From positions 1 to 64,000 of the forward strand of contig JAAEMR010000048.1 in the NCBI GenBank assembly GCA_024225395.1: 64,000 bases of DNA, written 5' to 3'. The notes beneath the pieces were generated by a model. The model was not told the origin of the DNA. It worked only from the letters and a program-made list of their open reading frames with translations, and did no database searches. A program made the translations under genes and the position numbers. The stretch's first letter is position 1. Every line of letters begins with the position of its first letter. The DNA comes from Gammaproteobacteria bacterium (GTDB taxonomy: Bacteria > Pseudomonadota > Gammaproteobacteria > GCA-001735895). Below are positions 15,459-25,522 of this stretch, piece by piece.

Positions 15459-17405
15459 ATGTCAGACGAATTAATTTATCCCGTACCAGCGGATTTTGCC
15501 GCTCAGGCGAATATATCCCAGGACGAATATCAGAAAATGTACCGCCAGTCTCTGGATGACCCGGATACTTTCTGGGCTGAACAGGCAGAGAAGTACCTGA
15601 CCTGGTCGAAGGGCTGGGATAAAGTACAGTCATGGAGTTTTGATGAAAGTGATCTGAATATTAACTGGTTTAATGGTAGCAAGTTAAATGTTTCAACCAA
15701 TTGCCTGGATCGTCATCTGGAAACTCGCGGAGACCAGGTAGCAATCATCTGGGAAAGTGATGATCCCAATGAAGACCGAAAAATCACCTACAAGGAGCTG
15801 CACAAGGAAGTCTGTCAATTTTCTAATGTGCTGAAAGACCGAGGCGTTAAAAAAGGAGATAGAGTTTCAATCTATATGCCCATGGTTCCAGAAGCGGCAG
15901 TTGCGATGCTGGCCTGTACTCGTATCGGCGCGATGCACTCCGTAGTATTTGGCGGGTTTTCTCCTGAAGCATTAAAAGATCGTATTCTCGATTCAGACTG
16001 TCAGGTCGTGATTACTGCCGATCAATCTGTACGTGGAGGAAAAAAAGTTCCACTCAAGTCAAATGCTGATAAAGCCATTTCTTCCTGCCCAAATGTTCAC
16101 ACCAATATTGTGGTGAAGCGTGGCGGTGATCCGGTCGAATGGAATGATAAAATTGATGTCTGGTATCACGAGGCTGTAGATAAAGCAGATACAGTTTGTG
16201 AGCCTGAAGAAATGGATGCTGAAGACCCTATGTTTATCCTCTACACATCAGGCTCAACTGGCAAGCCAAAAGGCGTTTTACATTCTACAGCGGGTTATAT
16301 GCTGCAGGCTGCCATGACACATAAACTGGTGTTTGATTATAAAGATGGCGAAACTTACTGGTGTACGGCCGATGTGGGCTGGGTAACCGGGCATACTTAT
16401 ATTGTGTATGGCCCACTGGCCAATGGCGCCACCACTTTAATGTTTGAAGGCATTCCGACCTACCCGGATACATCAAGATTCTGGCAAGTCTGTGATAAAC
16501 ATGATGTATCGATATTTTATACAGCACCTACCGCCATTCGTGCCCTGATGGCCGCGGGCGAAGAGCCGGTTAAGAAAACCAGGCGAGCTTCATTACGTTT
16601 GCTCGGAACAGTGGGTGAACCAATAAATCCTGAAGCCTGGGACTGGTATTATCGAGTTGTTGGTGATAGCCGTTGTCCTATCGTTGACACCTGGTGGCAA
16701 ACTGAAACCGGTGGACACATGCTGACACCGCTACCAGGTGCTACTCCTTTAAAACCAGGTTCAGCAACATTTCCATTTTTTGGAGTCGAACCGGTATTGC
16801 TGGATGATGAAGGAAAAGAAATTGATGGAAATCCAGCGTCTGGTAACCTGGCAATTAAACGTCCGTGGCCTGGACAGTTAAGAACTTTGTATGGTGATCA
16901 TCAGCGTTTTTATGACACTTATTTTTCAACCTATAAAGGCTACTATTTCACCGGTGACGGTGCCAAACGTGATGCCGATGGTTATTACTGGATTACCGGT
17001 CGAGTCGATGATGTGTTAAATGTATCTGGACATCGCCTGGGAACTGCAGAAATTGAATCGGCACTGGTATTGCACGAAAAGGTGGCAGAGTCTGCTGTGG
17101 TTGGATATCCACACGATATAACCGGTCAGGGTATCTATGCCTATGTGACGTTAATGACAGGTCTGGAACCTACGGATGATTTAAAAGCTGAACTGGTTGC
17201 TTTGGTCAGGAAAGAAATTGGTCCTATTGCCAAGGTGAATTTGATCCAGTGGGCACCAGGTCTACCAAAAACTCGTTCGGGTAAAATTATGCGTCGTATT
17301 TTGCGTAAAATTGCCGCTAACGAACTGGATAGTCTGGGTGATACATCAACCCTGGCCGACCCTTCTGTAGTTGACCACTTAATTGAAAATCGAGAAAATA
17401 AATAA
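15459..17405 (+). CDS. acs: Acetyl-CoA synthetase (AMP-forming)
   Basis: A 648-residue ANL-superfamily ligase, the standard Acs length, activating acetate to acetyl-CoA through acetyl-AMP. Motifs: the nucleotide loop [16 protein letters not shown] (about 265), [36 protein letters not shown] (acyl pocket with Trp), [18 protein letters not shown], and the C-terminal lysine motif [11 protein letters not shown], the site acetylated by Pat in known Acs. ATG 15459 has AGGAG at optimal spacing. It stands divergent from oadGAB and is followed by a hairpin region, so it is probably monocistronic or weakly coupled to the HAD gene. Confidence 0.95.
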   Translation: MSDELIYPVPADFAAQANISQDEYQKMYRQSLDDPDTFWAEQAEKYLTWSKGWDKVQSWSFDESDLNINWFNGSKLNVSTNCLDRHLETRGDQVAIIWESDDPNEDRKITYKELHKEVCQFSNVLKDRGVKKGDRVSIYMPMVPEAAVAMLACTRIGAMHSVVFGGFSPEALKDRILDSDCQVVITADQSVRGGKKVPLKSNADKAISSCPNVHTNIVVKRGGDPVEWNDKIDVWYHEAVDKADTVCEPEEMDAEDPMFILYTSGSTGKPKGVLHSTAGYMLQAAMTHKLVFDYKDGETYWCTADVGWVTGHTYIVYGPLANGATTLMFEGIPTYPDTSRFWQVCDKHDVSIFYTAPTAIRALMAAGEEPVKKTRRASLRLLGTVGEPINPEAWDWYYRVVGDSRCPIVDTWWQTETGGHMLTPLPGATPLKPGSATFPFFGVEPVLLDDEGKEIDGNPASGNLAIKRPWPGQLRTLYGDHQRFYDTYFSTYKGYYFTGDGAKRDADGYYWITGRVDDVLNVSGHRLGTAEIESALVLHEKVAESAVVGYPHDITGQGIYAYVTLMTGLEPTDDLKAELVALVRKEIGPIAKVNLIQWAPGLPKTRSGKIMRRILRKIAANELDSLGDTSTLADPSVVDHLIENRENK

Positions 17406-17452
17406 GCCTTCTGGCTTTTATAATTTGATGCCGGCATAGCTGTCGGCATCAA
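17404..17452 (+). terminator. Hairpins after acs
   Basis: A small stem AAGCC-TTCT-GGCTT followed by TTTATAATTT overlaps the acs stop and resembles a weak intrinsic terminator. A second, stronger stem TTGATGCCG/CGGCATCAA (17425-17433 with 17444-17452) follows but lacks a U-run. Together they probably reduce readthrough into the HAD gene. Confidence 0.45.
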
Positions 17453-17469
17453 CACTTCAGGGCACCTAG

Positions 17470-18138
17470 ATGAATACCTTAGCTTTTGATGTTTATGGCA
17501 CTTTAATCAACACTTATGGAATGGTTGATTTGTTACAGCGCTATATTGGTGAGGACAAAGCAGTCCCTTTTGCCACATTATGGCGAGATAAGCAGCTCGA
17601 ATATTCTTTTCGTCGCAGCATGATGAATCGCTATGAACCCTTTTATACCTGCACCGGAAATGCGCTGGATTATTGTATCGAGGCATTCGATGTATCTATT
17701 ACAACTGATCAGCATTTCAGTTTAATAAAAAGGTATCAAAATTTACCCGTATTTAAAGATGTTGTTCAGGCTCTAAAAACGTTGAGCGCACGTGATGATT
17801 TACAACTTTTTGCTTTAACCAATGGCCCGCTCGAAGATGTTGAAAAATTATTTGAAGATGACCAGATAAATCAGTATTTCAAGGAAATTATTAGTGCCGA
17901 TGAAATTAAAAAATTTAAACCGGATCCTGCTATTTATGAACATTTTTTGAAAAGAGCTGGAGCCAAAGCTGAAGATAGCTGGTTAATATCAGGTAATGGT
18001 TTTGATGTGATGGGCGCCGGTAATTGTGGTATGAACAGTGTCTGGATCAAGCGTGATTTAAAGCAACAACTGGACTCATGGGGCGTTCAACCGACTTTTT
18101 CTATTCACTCCTTGTCTGAGCTTAATGCATTGATCTAA
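17470..18138 (+). CDS. HAD-superfamily hydrolase, haloacid dehalogenase type II-like
   Basis: A 222-residue protein with all HAD motifs. Motif I is FDVYGTLINTYG (nucleophile Asp near residue 7), motif II is FALTNGPLEDVE, the motif III lysine is in FKPDPAIYEHFL, and motif IV is ISGNGFDVMGAGNCGM. The YGTL form and overall length fit 2-haloacid dehalogenase type II, which hydrolyses short 2-haloacids to 2-hydroxyacids, although many such genes are generic phosphatases. It begins 64 bases after acs. An activity on C2/C3 halo-acids would suit the acetate and propionate setting, but that is inference from context. Confidence 0.75.
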   Translation: MNTLAFDVYGTLINTYGMVDLLQRYIGEDKAVPFATLWRDKQLEYSFRRSMMNRYEPFYTCTGNALDYCIEAFDVSITTDQHFSLIKRYQNLPVFKDVVQALKTLSARDDLQLFALTNGPLEDVEKLFEDDQINQYFKEIISADEIKKFKPDPAIYEHFLKRAGAKAEDSWLISGNGFDVMGAGNCGMNSVWIKRDLKQQLDSWGVQPTFSIHSLSELNALI

Positions 18139-18169
18139 TTTTCTGCCGGGGAAAAAGTGTGTGACAACT

Positions 18170-19057
18170 TTAGAAACCTCGTTGCCACTCCTGCCGTAAA
18201 TTTGTAGAATTTTGATTGTGGATGGCATGTTGTACCTGTTTTAGCAGTTGATCTTTATCTCGCCCGAGAATGCCTTTCAGTATCAGGTAGTTGGATGCAT
18301 GATCACTACGAAAAATCGTTTTTTCAAGTTCCAGATGTTGTAATAAAATTTCCATTTCATTAAATAGTTCAGCGGGTTTCAGGGCAGAAAAATTGCCTCC
18401 AAAAGCCTGTTGGAAACGCTCTTCTCCATGATAAAAAGTGACCACCAGAGTCGCCAGATAATCCGGTTGAGCTGCATTCATTAAACGAGCAGAATTAATA
18501 GCATGTTGCTCACTGTATTTTGTGCCGCCAAGACCATTAAGAATCATCACCGAGCTTTTCATCCGGGCATTTTTTATTTTTGTTAATGCAATGAGGGAGG
18601 AGTCAAAGGACTCACCTTTTTGAACTTTTTCCAGCAGTAGGTCATCACCGGTTTCACAGCCTACATACATCAGCGTTAAACCCATAGTTTGCAACTGGAG
18701 TAATTCATCCTCAGTTTTGTTGAGTAAGTTTCTGGGTAAACAATAGGATGAAACACGTTGTGTGTCCGGCAGGTATTTATTAATTAATGACATGATGCCA
18801 TGCAGGCGTTTGAAGGACAGCGACATGGCATCACCATCAGCCAGGAATATGCGGCGATACTGCTGCCCGGATCTTTCGATGAGCTGTAATTCCTGCTCAA
18901 TATCGGTTAGTGATTTTGGGCGAAATTTTTTCTGTGGTTCGGTGTACATGTCGCAGAATGTACAATTATTCCATGAGCATCCGTTCGTCACCTGTAGAAT
19001 CAGCGAGTTAGCTTCGCTGGGTGGTCTGAATACAGGTTCTATATATTCCAGGTACAT
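18170..19057 (-). CDS. Radical SAM protein
   Basis: A 295-residue radical SAM enzyme. The cluster motif NGCSWNNCTFCDMY has CX4CX2C spacing, the variant found in YgiQ/Elp3-like B12-free families, rather than the usual CX3CX2C. The remaining barrel motifs include IFLADGDAMSLSF, MYVGCETGDDLLLEKVQKGE and MILNGLGGTKYSEQHA. Near the C-terminus is DHASNYLILKGILGRDK, which proteins of this small family share. No SPASM or auxiliary Fe-S cluster is visible. Substrate unknown. It is transcribed leftward, convergent with the HAD gene (about 30 bases apart), and separated by about 75 bases from acuI. Confidence 0.75.
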   Translation of the reverse strand: MYLEYIEPVFRPPSEANSLILQVTNGCSWNNCTFCDMYTEPQKKFRPKSLTDIEQELQLIERSGQQYRRIFLADGDAMSLSFKRLHGIMSLINKYLPDTQRVSSYCLPRNLLNKTEDELLQLQTMGLTLMYVGCETGDDLLLEKVQKGESFDSSLIALTKIKNARMKSSVMILNGLGGTKYSEQHAINSARLMNAAQPDYLATLVVTFYHGEERFQQAFGGNFSALKPAELFNEMEILLQHLELEKTIFRSDHASNYLILKGILGRDKDQLLKQVQHAIHNQNSTNLRQEWQRGF

Positions 19058-19133
19058 TAATAACTACTCAGCTGCCGGCTTGCTCAGAGAATGGGGTTGG
19101 TAGCATTTAGATTAACTCCAACCCCTATAAATA

Positions 19134-20123
19134 CTAATCAGGAATTTTCACAATAGTTCGGCCTCGAATCTGACCTTTAAGAATAGCTACCGCAGCTTCG
19201 GGGATTTCTTCAAAGCCAATTTCACTGGACATGGATTCAAGTATGTCCATATCCAGATCTGTTCCAAGCCGTTGCCATGCGATAAGTCGTGTTTGCATCG
19301 GGCAAGTGACAGAATCAATTCCATGTAATGAAATACCACGTAAAATAAATGGCGCGACAGATGTCGGTAAATCCATCGATTCAGCCAACCCACAGGCAGC
19401 AACTGCACCACCAGTTTTTACCTGGCTCAATACATTGGCCAGGGTAAATCCTCCAGCGACATCGATGGCACCAGCCCAGCGTTCTTTTGCTAAAGGTCGT
19501 GCCTTTTCAGAAAATTCACTACGATCCAGGATGTTATCTGCGCCCAGCTTTTTCAGGTAATCAGATTCCTGCATGCGACCGGTAGTGGCGGTGACGCTGT
19601 AACCTAGTTTGTGTAAAACCGCGAGTGCAATGCTGCCAACACCTCCGGCTGCTCCGGTTACCAGGATCTCGCCATCTTCGGGTTTGATACCATGATTTTC
19701 CAGTGCCAGCACACATAACATGGCGGTAAAACCAGCTGTACCAATGGCCATTGCCTGCCGTGTGCTCATGCCGTCAGGTAAGGGAACCAGCCATTCGCTT
19801 TTTACTCGAGCCACTCCAGTATAGCCGCCATTGAACCTTTCACCAATGCCATAACCGGTTAATACAACGCGGTCGCCAGGTTTGAATGAGTCGCTATCAG
19901 AGTGAGTCACGGTACCGGCTAAATCTATACCGGGAATGAGAGGAGGCTTGCGAATAATCATCGCAGTTTTGACCATTGCGAGACCATCTTTATAGTTTAA
20001 ACCTGAGTACTCGACTTTAACGGTGACATCACCATCCATTAAGTCATCGGTTGTTAATTCTGTACGGGATACGACAGGACCCGAATCAGATTCAGTGGCT
20101 AGCCATGCAGGAAATGTATTCAT
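19134..20123 (-). CDS. acuI: Acrylyl-CoA reductase (NADPH), YhdH/AcuI family
   Basis: A 329-residue MDR enzyme of the AcuI/YhdH subgroup: start NTFPAWLATE, GLNYKDGLAMVKTAMIIRKP with PGIDLAGTV, GFTAMLCVLALENHG, the nucleotide loop ILVTGAAGGVGSIALAV, and the C-terminal IRGRTIVKI. AcuI reduces acryloyl-CoA, toxic and formed from acrylate, DMSP or 3-hydroxypropionate, to propionyl-CoA. Its position just downstream of the methylcitrate operon on the same strand fits: it supplies propionyl-CoA that PrpC consumes. A gap of about 370 bases after prpF suggests a separate or attenuated transcript. Confidence 0.85.
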   Translation of the reverse strand: MNTFPAWLATESDSGPVVSRTELTTDDLMDGDVTVKVEYSGLNYKDGLAMVKTAMIIRKPPLIPGIDLAGTVTHSDSDSFKPGDRVVLTGYGIGERFNGGYTGVARVKSEWLVPLPDGMSTRQAMAIGTAGFTAMLCVLALENHGIKPEDGEILVTGAAGGVGSIALAVLHKLGYSVTATTGRMQESDYLKKLGADNILDRSEFSEKARPLAKERWAGAIDVAGGFTLANVLSQVKTGGAVAACGLAESMDLPTSVAPFILRGISLHGIDSVTCPMQTRLIAWQRLGTDLDMDILESMSSEIGFEEIPEAAVAILKGQIRGRTIVKIPD

Positions 20124-20493
20124 AATTTTTAAATCTCAGTAGTTATAGCCTTGATCAAGCCCGGGGATAGAACAGGCTTTGCGAATTTCATCGGAAGAAG
20201 CATTACAGCCTCTAAACTGTAACGCAACCTTTTTTACCTTTTAATGGCTGCTTAAGTTTTATTGCTGCCATGATTGTTGAAGCACCACCGCGTATTTTGA
20301 AACTGCCTGTCGGATTCTGGTTTTCGTATTTAATATAAATCTGTGCCCCAGCAGTTTGCTTAATGACCTGTTTTGCTGGCATTGGGTGGGTATCAGATAC
20401 GCAGCAATGATAGATTGTACCTTTGGTGATTCATCAACGGAAACAGGGCTGTTTATTAATTCATCAATCATCTTTTATCAATTGGGAAATAAA
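20124..20493. other. Intergenic gap between prpF and acuI
   Basis: About 370 bases without a convincing gene. A 70-codon minus-strand ORF (20259-20471) begins 23 bases after prpF but has no clear ribosome site and resembles nothing I know. Plus-strand ORFs here run into prpF and are shadows. The acuI promoter probably lies near 20140-20250. Confidence 0.4.
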
Positions 20494-21672
20494 TTAAAAA
20501 TAATCACCGGGTATGTATACCCTGCCTTCCATCAGTACCCGCGCACTACGGCTCATGATAACTTTGTTGACGGTCCAGTTTTCATTATTTTTACCGGCCT
20601 CAGCGCCCACGCGTAAAGTGCCTGAAGGATGCCCAAAACGAACGGCTTTACGCTTGACTCCACCGGCGGCACTATTTACTAGTGTTCCAGGAATTGCAGC
20701 AGCAGTTCCAATGGCTACTGCGGCTGTGCCCATCATGGCGTGATGTAGCTTGCCCATCGACAGGGCGCGAACATTCAACTCGATATCTTCAGTAGTTATT
20801 TGTTTGCCACTAGAGGAAGTGTACCCCAGTGCGGGTGCCACAAAAGCAACTTTGGGCGTATGTTGTCGATCTGCCGCCTGTTCAACCTTTTCTATTAATC
20901 CCATTCGAATGGCGCCATAAGCACGGATGGTTTCAAACATTACAAGCGCGTTATCATCTCCATTAATCGCTTCCTGTAGTTCCTGGCCTGTATAACCGAT
21001 GTCTTCAGCATTCAGGAATATGGTCGGGATGCCTGCGTTGATCATGGTTGCCCTGAAAGTGCCCACACCGGGTACATCCAGATCGTCAACCAGGTTTCCA
21101 GTGGGGAACATGGCTTCATTCATATCAACCGGGCTGATGAATTCGACCTGAACTTCGGCAGCCGGGAAAGTCACACCATCAAGTTCAAAATCGCCAGTTT
21201 CCTGGACCTCGCCATTTGTTATAGGCACATGTGCAATGATGGTTTTTTTTATATTTGCCTGCCAGATACGTACGATAGCAACACCATTATCGGGAATTCG
21301 TTCTGCATTCACCAGGCCACTGCTGATAGCAAAAGAACCGACCGCTGCCGTCAGGTTGCCACAGTTACCGCTCCAGTCGACAAACGCCCGATCTATAGCT
21401 ACCTGACCGAACAGGTAATCGACATCGTGATCGGGCTGGCTGCTTTTTGACAATATGACGGTTTTGCTGGTACTCGAGGTAGCACCGCCCATGCCGTCTG
21501 TCTGTTTGCCGTAAGGGTCGGGGCTGCCAATCACGCGCAGTAGCAGGGCATCGCGTGCAGGCCCGGCAACCTGTGCCGGTTCCGGCAGGTCGGTCAGATT
21601 GAAGAAGACACCTTTACTGGTGCCGCCACGCATGTAAGTGGCGGGGATTTTGATCTGTGGTAGAGTTGACAT
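20494..21672 (-). CDS. prpF: 2-Methylaconitate cis-trans isomerase
   Basis: A 392-residue PrpF of normal length, with family signatures PATYMRGGTSKGVFFNLTDL, GGATSSTSKTVILSKS, NCGNLTAAVGSFAI (isomerase active-site Cys region), VEFISPVDMNEAMFPTGN and VRFGHPSGTLRVGAE. PrpF moves the double bond in the 2-methylaconitate isomer made by AcnD so that an aconitase (AcnB) can hydrate it to 2-methylisocitrate. It always accompanies acnD and replaces PrpD in this version of the methylcitrate cycle. The gene starts 12 bases after the acnD stop and closes the prpBC-acnD-prpF operon. Confidence 0.93.
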   Translation of the reverse strand: MSTLPQIKIPATYMRGGTSKGVFFNLTDLPEPAQVAGPARDALLLRVIGSPDPYGKQTDGMGGATSSTSKTVILSKSSQPDHDVDYLFGQVAIDRAFVDWSGNCGNLTAAVGSFAISSGLVNAERIPDNGVAIVRIWQANIKKTIIAHVPITNGEVQETGDFELDGVTFPAAEVQVEFISPVDMNEAMFPTGNLVDDLDVPGVGTFRATMINAGIPTIFLNAEDIGYTGQELQEAINGDDNALVMFETIRAYGAIRMGLIEKVEQAADRQHTPKVAFVAPALGYTSSSGKQITTEDIELNVRALSMGKLHHAMMGTAAVAIGTAAAIPGTLVNSAAGGVKRKAVRFGHPSGTLRVGAEAGKNNENWTVNKVIMSRSARVLMEGRVYIPGDYF

Positions 21673-21684
21673 GATGGTTGCCTC

Positions 21685-24294
21685 CTAAGTAGCCGTGTTC
21701 GATTCAAGGAAGTCCTGAGCGAAACGCTGAAGGACTCCACCGGCTGAATAGACATGAACTTCTTCGGCGGTATCCAGACGGCAGGTAACCGGAATCTCGA
21801 TTGATTCACCATTAGCCCGCGTCATTAGTACTTTCAAATCTTTACGCGGTTCAACTTCACCGATCACATCGTATGTTTCGGTGCCGTCGATGGCATAAGT
21901 TTTACGGTTTTCTCCGTTCTTGAATTCCAGTGGTAGTACCCCCATACCGACCAGGTTAGTCCGGTGAATTCGTTCGAAACCTTCTGCAACGATGGCTTCA
22001 ACACCGGCCAGCCGAACCCCTTTGGCGGCCCAGTCTCGTGAAGAACCCTGACCGTAATCGGCACCAGCAATGATAATAAGCGGTTGCTTGCGTTGCATAT
22101 AAGTTTCAATCGCTTCCCACATGCGGCTTTGCTGTCCATCCGGTTCTATACGCGCCAGTGAACCCTGTTTTACGTCACCATTTTCATCCAGGCACATTTC
22201 GTTTAGTAGTTTCGGGTTGGCGAAGGTGGCTCGCTGCGCGGTCAGGTGGTCACCACGGTGTGTCGCGTAGGAGTTGAAATCGACTTCCGGTAAACCCATT
22301 TTATGCAGGTAGGCACCTGCAGCACTGTCCAGCAAAATGGCATTAGAAGGTGACAGGTGATCGGTGGTTATATTATCACCCAGTACCGCCAGAGGACGCA
22401 TTCCTTTCATAGTGCGTTTGCCTGCGAGTGCGCCTTCCCAGTAAGGGGGGCGACGGATATAAGTACTCTGTGGTTGCCAGTCATACAGCGGGCTCGCCGC
22501 TTCTTCCGCCTGACCAAGGTCGAACATGGAATCGTAGACCTGTTTGAATTGCTCGGGTTTAACACTGTTTTTTACAATTTCATCAATTTCATCGTCGCTG
22601 GGCCAGATATCTTTCAGGGTAATCGGGTTACCATTTTTATCGGTTCCCAGTGCATCCTGTTCGATATCAAAACGTACGGTACCAGCTATGGCGTAAGCAA
22701 CAACCAGTGGAGGTGAAGCCAGAAAGGCTTGTTTGGCATAGGGATGAATACGGCCATCGAAGTTCCGATTTCCGGATAAAACGGCTGTCGTGTACAGGTC
22801 ACGGTTTATTACTTCCTGTTGAATTTTTGGGTCCAGTGCGCCACTCATGCCGTTACAGGTGGTGCAGGCATAAGCCACAATACCAAAGCCCAGTTTCTCC
22901 ATTTCAGCAAGTAGACCCGCATCTTCCAGGTAAAGTTTGGCCACTTTAGAGCCGGGTGCAAAGGAGGACTTGACCCAGGGTTTACGGGTTAATCCAAGTT
23001 CATTTGCCTTACGCGCAACCAGGCCGGCTGCGACCACGTTGCGTGGGTTACTGGTGTTGGTACAACTGGTAATCGCCGCAATGATTACCGCTCCATCCGG
23101 CATTTTCCCCTCATTTTCTTCAGCTATAACCTTGTCTAAATCACCTGCTATACCACGCGCTTCAAGTTCAGCGGTAGGCAGGCGTCGATGCGGGTTGGAA
23201 GGCCCCGCCATGTTGCGGCATACGGAAGACAGGTCAAATTCAAGCACGCGTTCATATTCCGCCTGTTGCAGGCTGTCTGCCCACAGACCGGTTGTTCTGG
23301 CGTAATTTTCAACCAGTTCAACCTGTTGGGTATCCCGTCCTGTCAACTTGAGATAATCGATAGTTTGCTGGTCAATATAAAACATCCCGGCTGAAGCACC
23401 GAATTCCGGTGTCATGTTGGAAATGGTAGCACGATCACCGATGGTCAGATTGGCCGCTCCTTCTCCGTAGAACTCAAGATATGAGGAAACAACTTTTTCA
23501 TTGCGCAGAAATTCGGTAATAGCCAAAACGATATCAGTTGCAGTAATACCGGGCTGACGCTTTCCTGTCAGCCTGACACCGATAATATCTGGCAGGCGCA
23601 TCATGGAAGGACGACCAAGCATGACGGTTTCGGCTTCCAGTCCACCCACGCCAATGGCGATAACCCCAAGCGCATCAATATGAGGCGTATGGCTGTCCGT
23701 GCCTACACAGGTATCAGGGTAAGCGACCCCTTCACGAGCCTGAATGACAGGAGACATCTTCTCCAGATTGATCTGGTGCATTATGCCGTTACCTGCAGGG
23801 ATAACGTCCACGTTCTGGAAAGCAGTTTTGGTCCACTCGATAAAATGGAAGCGGTCTTCGTTTCGACGGTCTTCGATGTTACGGTTCTTTTCAAAAGCAT
23901 CCGGGTCGGCTCCACCATGCTCAACTGCCAGTGAGTGATCTACAATCAGTTGAGTGGGTACCACAGGATTTACCCTGGATGGATCGCCGCCCTGATCGGC
24001 AATAGCATCACGCAGCCCGGCCAGGTCGACCAGTGCGGTCTGACCTAGAATGTCATGACAGACCACGCGTGCCGGGTACCAGGGGAAATCCAGTTCGCGT
24101 TTACGTTGGATGATCTGTTTCAATGAATCTGTCAGTGAGGCTGGATCACATCGACGTACCAGCTGTTCTGCCAGTACGCGTGAGGTGTAGGGCAGTTTGT
24201 CATAAGCACCGGGCTGGATTGCTTCGATCGCAGCACGGGTATCGAAATAATCCAGCTTGCTGCGGGGTAAAGGTTTGCGGTATTCAGTGTTCAT
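21685..24294 (-). CDS. acnD: Fe/S-dependent 2-methylcitrate dehydratase
   Basis: An aconitase-superfamily enzyme of about 869 residues. The [4Fe-4S] ligands appear as AAITSCTNTSNPRNV (first Cys) and YACTTCNGMSGALDP (the CxxC pair). Other motifs are VCHDILGQTALVDL, GNGIMHQINLEKMSPV, VGTDSHTPHIDALGVIAIGV and the swivel-domain YGQGSSRDWAAKG. AcnD dehydrates 2-methylcitrate to a 2-methylaconitate that PrpF isomerises. The ORF opens at TTG 24309, but ATG 24294 (MNTEYRKPLP) matches the usual AcnD N-terminus. It sits between prpC and prpF on the same strand. Confidence 0.93.
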   Translation of the reverse strand: MNTEYRKPLPRSKLDYFDTRAAIEAIQPGAYDKLPYTSRVLAEQLVRRCDPASLTDSLKQIIQRKRELDFPWYPARVVCHDILGQTALVDLAGLRDAIADQGGDPSRVNPVVPTQLIVDHSLAVEHGGADPDAFEKNRNIEDRRNEDRFHFIEWTKTAFQNVDVIPAGNGIMHQINLEKMSPVIQAREGVAYPDTCVGTDSHTPHIDALGVIAIGVGGLEAETVMLGRPSMMRLPDIIGVRLTGKRQPGITATDIVLAITEFLRNEKVVSSYLEFYGEGAANLTIGDRATISNMTPEFGASAGMFYIDQQTIDYLKLTGRDTQQVELVENYARTTGLWADSLQQAEYERVLEFDLSSVCRNMAGPSNPHRRLPTAELEARGIAGDLDKVIAEENEGKMPDGAVIIAAITSCTNTSNPRNVVAAGLVARKANELGLTRKPWVKSSFAPGSKVAKLYLEDAGLLAEMEKLGFGIVAYACTTCNGMSGALDPKIQQEVINRDLYTTAVLSGNRNFDGRIHPYAKQAFLASPPLVVAYAIAGTVRFDIEQDALGTDKNGNPITLKDIWPSDDEIDEIVKNSVKPEQFKQVYDSMFDLGQAEEAASPLYDWQPQSTYIRRPPYWEGALAGKRTMKGMRPLAVLGDNITTDHLSPSNAILLDSAAGAYLHKMGLPEVDFNSYATHRGDHLTAQRATFANPKLLNEMCLDENGDVKQGSLARIEPDGQQSRMWEAIETYMQRKQPLIIIAGADYGQGSSRDWAAKGVRLAGVEAIVAEGFERIHRTNLVGMGVLPLEFKNGENRKTYAIDGTETYDVIGEVEPRKDLKVLMTRANGESIEIPVTCRLDTAEEVHVYSAGGVLQRFAQDFLESNTAT

Positions 24295-24365
24295 AATTTT
24301 ATCGCTCAAAATAAAGCCAGTACTTTTATGATGTAGTACTGGCCTTAGTCAGATGAATGAGAATT

Positions 24366-25520
24366 TTAGCGCTTTTCGATAGAAACGTATGGGCGATTCT
24401 CTGGTCCGTTATAATTAGCTGAAGGACGAATGATCTTGCCATCTTCGCGTTGTTCAATGACGTGAGCACCCCAGCCTGAAACACGTGAAATGACAAAAAG
24501 TGGAGTAAACATATCAGTGGGTATGCCCATCTGGTTGTAGGAAACTGCTGAGAACCAGTCCAGATTGGGGAACATTTTTTTAATATCCCACATCACATTT
24601 TCCAGGCGCTCGGCAACGTTGTACATTTTTGTGTTACCCGCTTCATCGGATAATTGTTTGGCAATACTCTTAATAACGTCATTACGTGGATCGCCAACGG
24701 TATATACAGGATGACCAAAACCGATAACAATTTCCTTGCGTTCAACCCGGGCACGAATATCAGCTTCTGCTTCATCAGCTGTTTTGTAGCGGCTCTGGAT
24801 GCGGAATGCTGCTTCATTCGCACCGCCGTGTTTCGAGCCTCGTAAAGCGCCGATTGCACCGGTAATAGACGAATACATATCCGAATTGGTACCTGCTATA
24901 ACTCGCGCAGCAAAGGTGGAGGCATTAAATTCATGTTCGGCATACAGGTTCAATGATGTGTGCATCGCACGAACCCAGGAATCGGGGGCTTTTTGACCGT
25001 GTAATAAATTAAGGAAATGACCTCCGATTGAGTCATCATCGGTTTCAACATCGATACGCTTACCGTTTACAGCAAAGTGATACCAGTACAGTAGAGCAGA
25101 GCCAAAGCTCGCCATCAGGCGGTCAATAATGTCGCGTGCTTCGGCTGCCGGGTGACTCTCGCTTTCCGGCATACAGGTACCGAGAACCGAACAGGCTGTT
25201 CGCATGACATCCATCGGGTGAGCTGTTGAAGGTAATGCTTCGAGCGCTTGCTTAACCGCCATGGGCAGACCACGTAATGATTTCAGTTTGGCTTTATAGG
25301 CGATAAGCTCAGAGGTATTCGGTAAGTGGCCGTGAATTAACAGGTAAGCTATTTCTTCAAATTCAGCCTTGTCGGCGAAGTCCAGAATATCATAGCCGCG
25401 ATAATGTAAGTCATTTCCTGTGCGACCCACTGTACAGATGGCGGTGTTACCGGCAGCGGTACCGGAGAGTGCTACCGACTTTTTGGCTTTCGGTAAAATT
25501 TGGTTTGGATTTTCAGACAT
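24366..25520 (-). CDS. prpC: 2-Methylcitrate synthase
   Basis: A 384-residue citrate-synthase-fold enzyme condensing propionyl-CoA with oxaloacetate. Features: the short PrpC N-terminus ([19 protein letters not shown]), [20 protein letters not shown], catalytic His regions ([15 protein letters not shown] and [16 protein letters not shown]) and catalytic Asp in [19 protein letters not shown], ending RPYVSIEKR. This length and N-terminus fit PrpC and not the approximately 430-residue type II citrate synthase. ATG 25520 lies two bases after the prpB stop, with GGAGG upstream inside prpB. Confidence 0.93.
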   Translation of the reverse strand: MSENPNQILPKAKKSVALSGTAAGNTAICTVGRTGNDLHYRGYDILDFADKAEFEEIAYLLIHGHLPNTSELIAYKAKLKSLRGLPMAVKQALEALPSTAHPMDVMRTACSVLGTCMPESESHPAAEARDIIDRLMASFGSALLYWYHFAVNGKRIDVETDDDSIGGHFLNLLHGQKAPDSWVRAMHTSLNLYAEHEFNASTFAARVIAGTNSDMYSSITGAIGALRGSKHGGANEAAFRIQSRYKTADEAEADIRARVERKEIVIGFGHPVYTVGDPRNDVIKSIAKQLSDEAGNTKMYNVAERLENVMWDIKKMFPNLDWFSAVSYNQMGIPTDMFTPLFVISRVSGWGAHVIEQREDGKIIRPSANYNGPENRPYVSIEKR

Positions 25521-25522
25521 AA

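Noticed and set aside
17425-17452. Strong stem after acs as a riboswitch or small RNA
   Set aside because: A simple hairpin with no conserved aptamer features; more likely 3'-end stabilisation or termination.
20259-20471. 70-codon minus-strand ORF between prpF and acuI as a gene
   Set aside because: Weak start, no ribosome site, no recognisable features; mentioned only within the intergenic entry.
21594-23938. Many plus- and minus-strand ORFs overlapping acnD and prpF
   Set aside because: All are antisense or out-of-frame shadows of strongly conserved metabolic genes.
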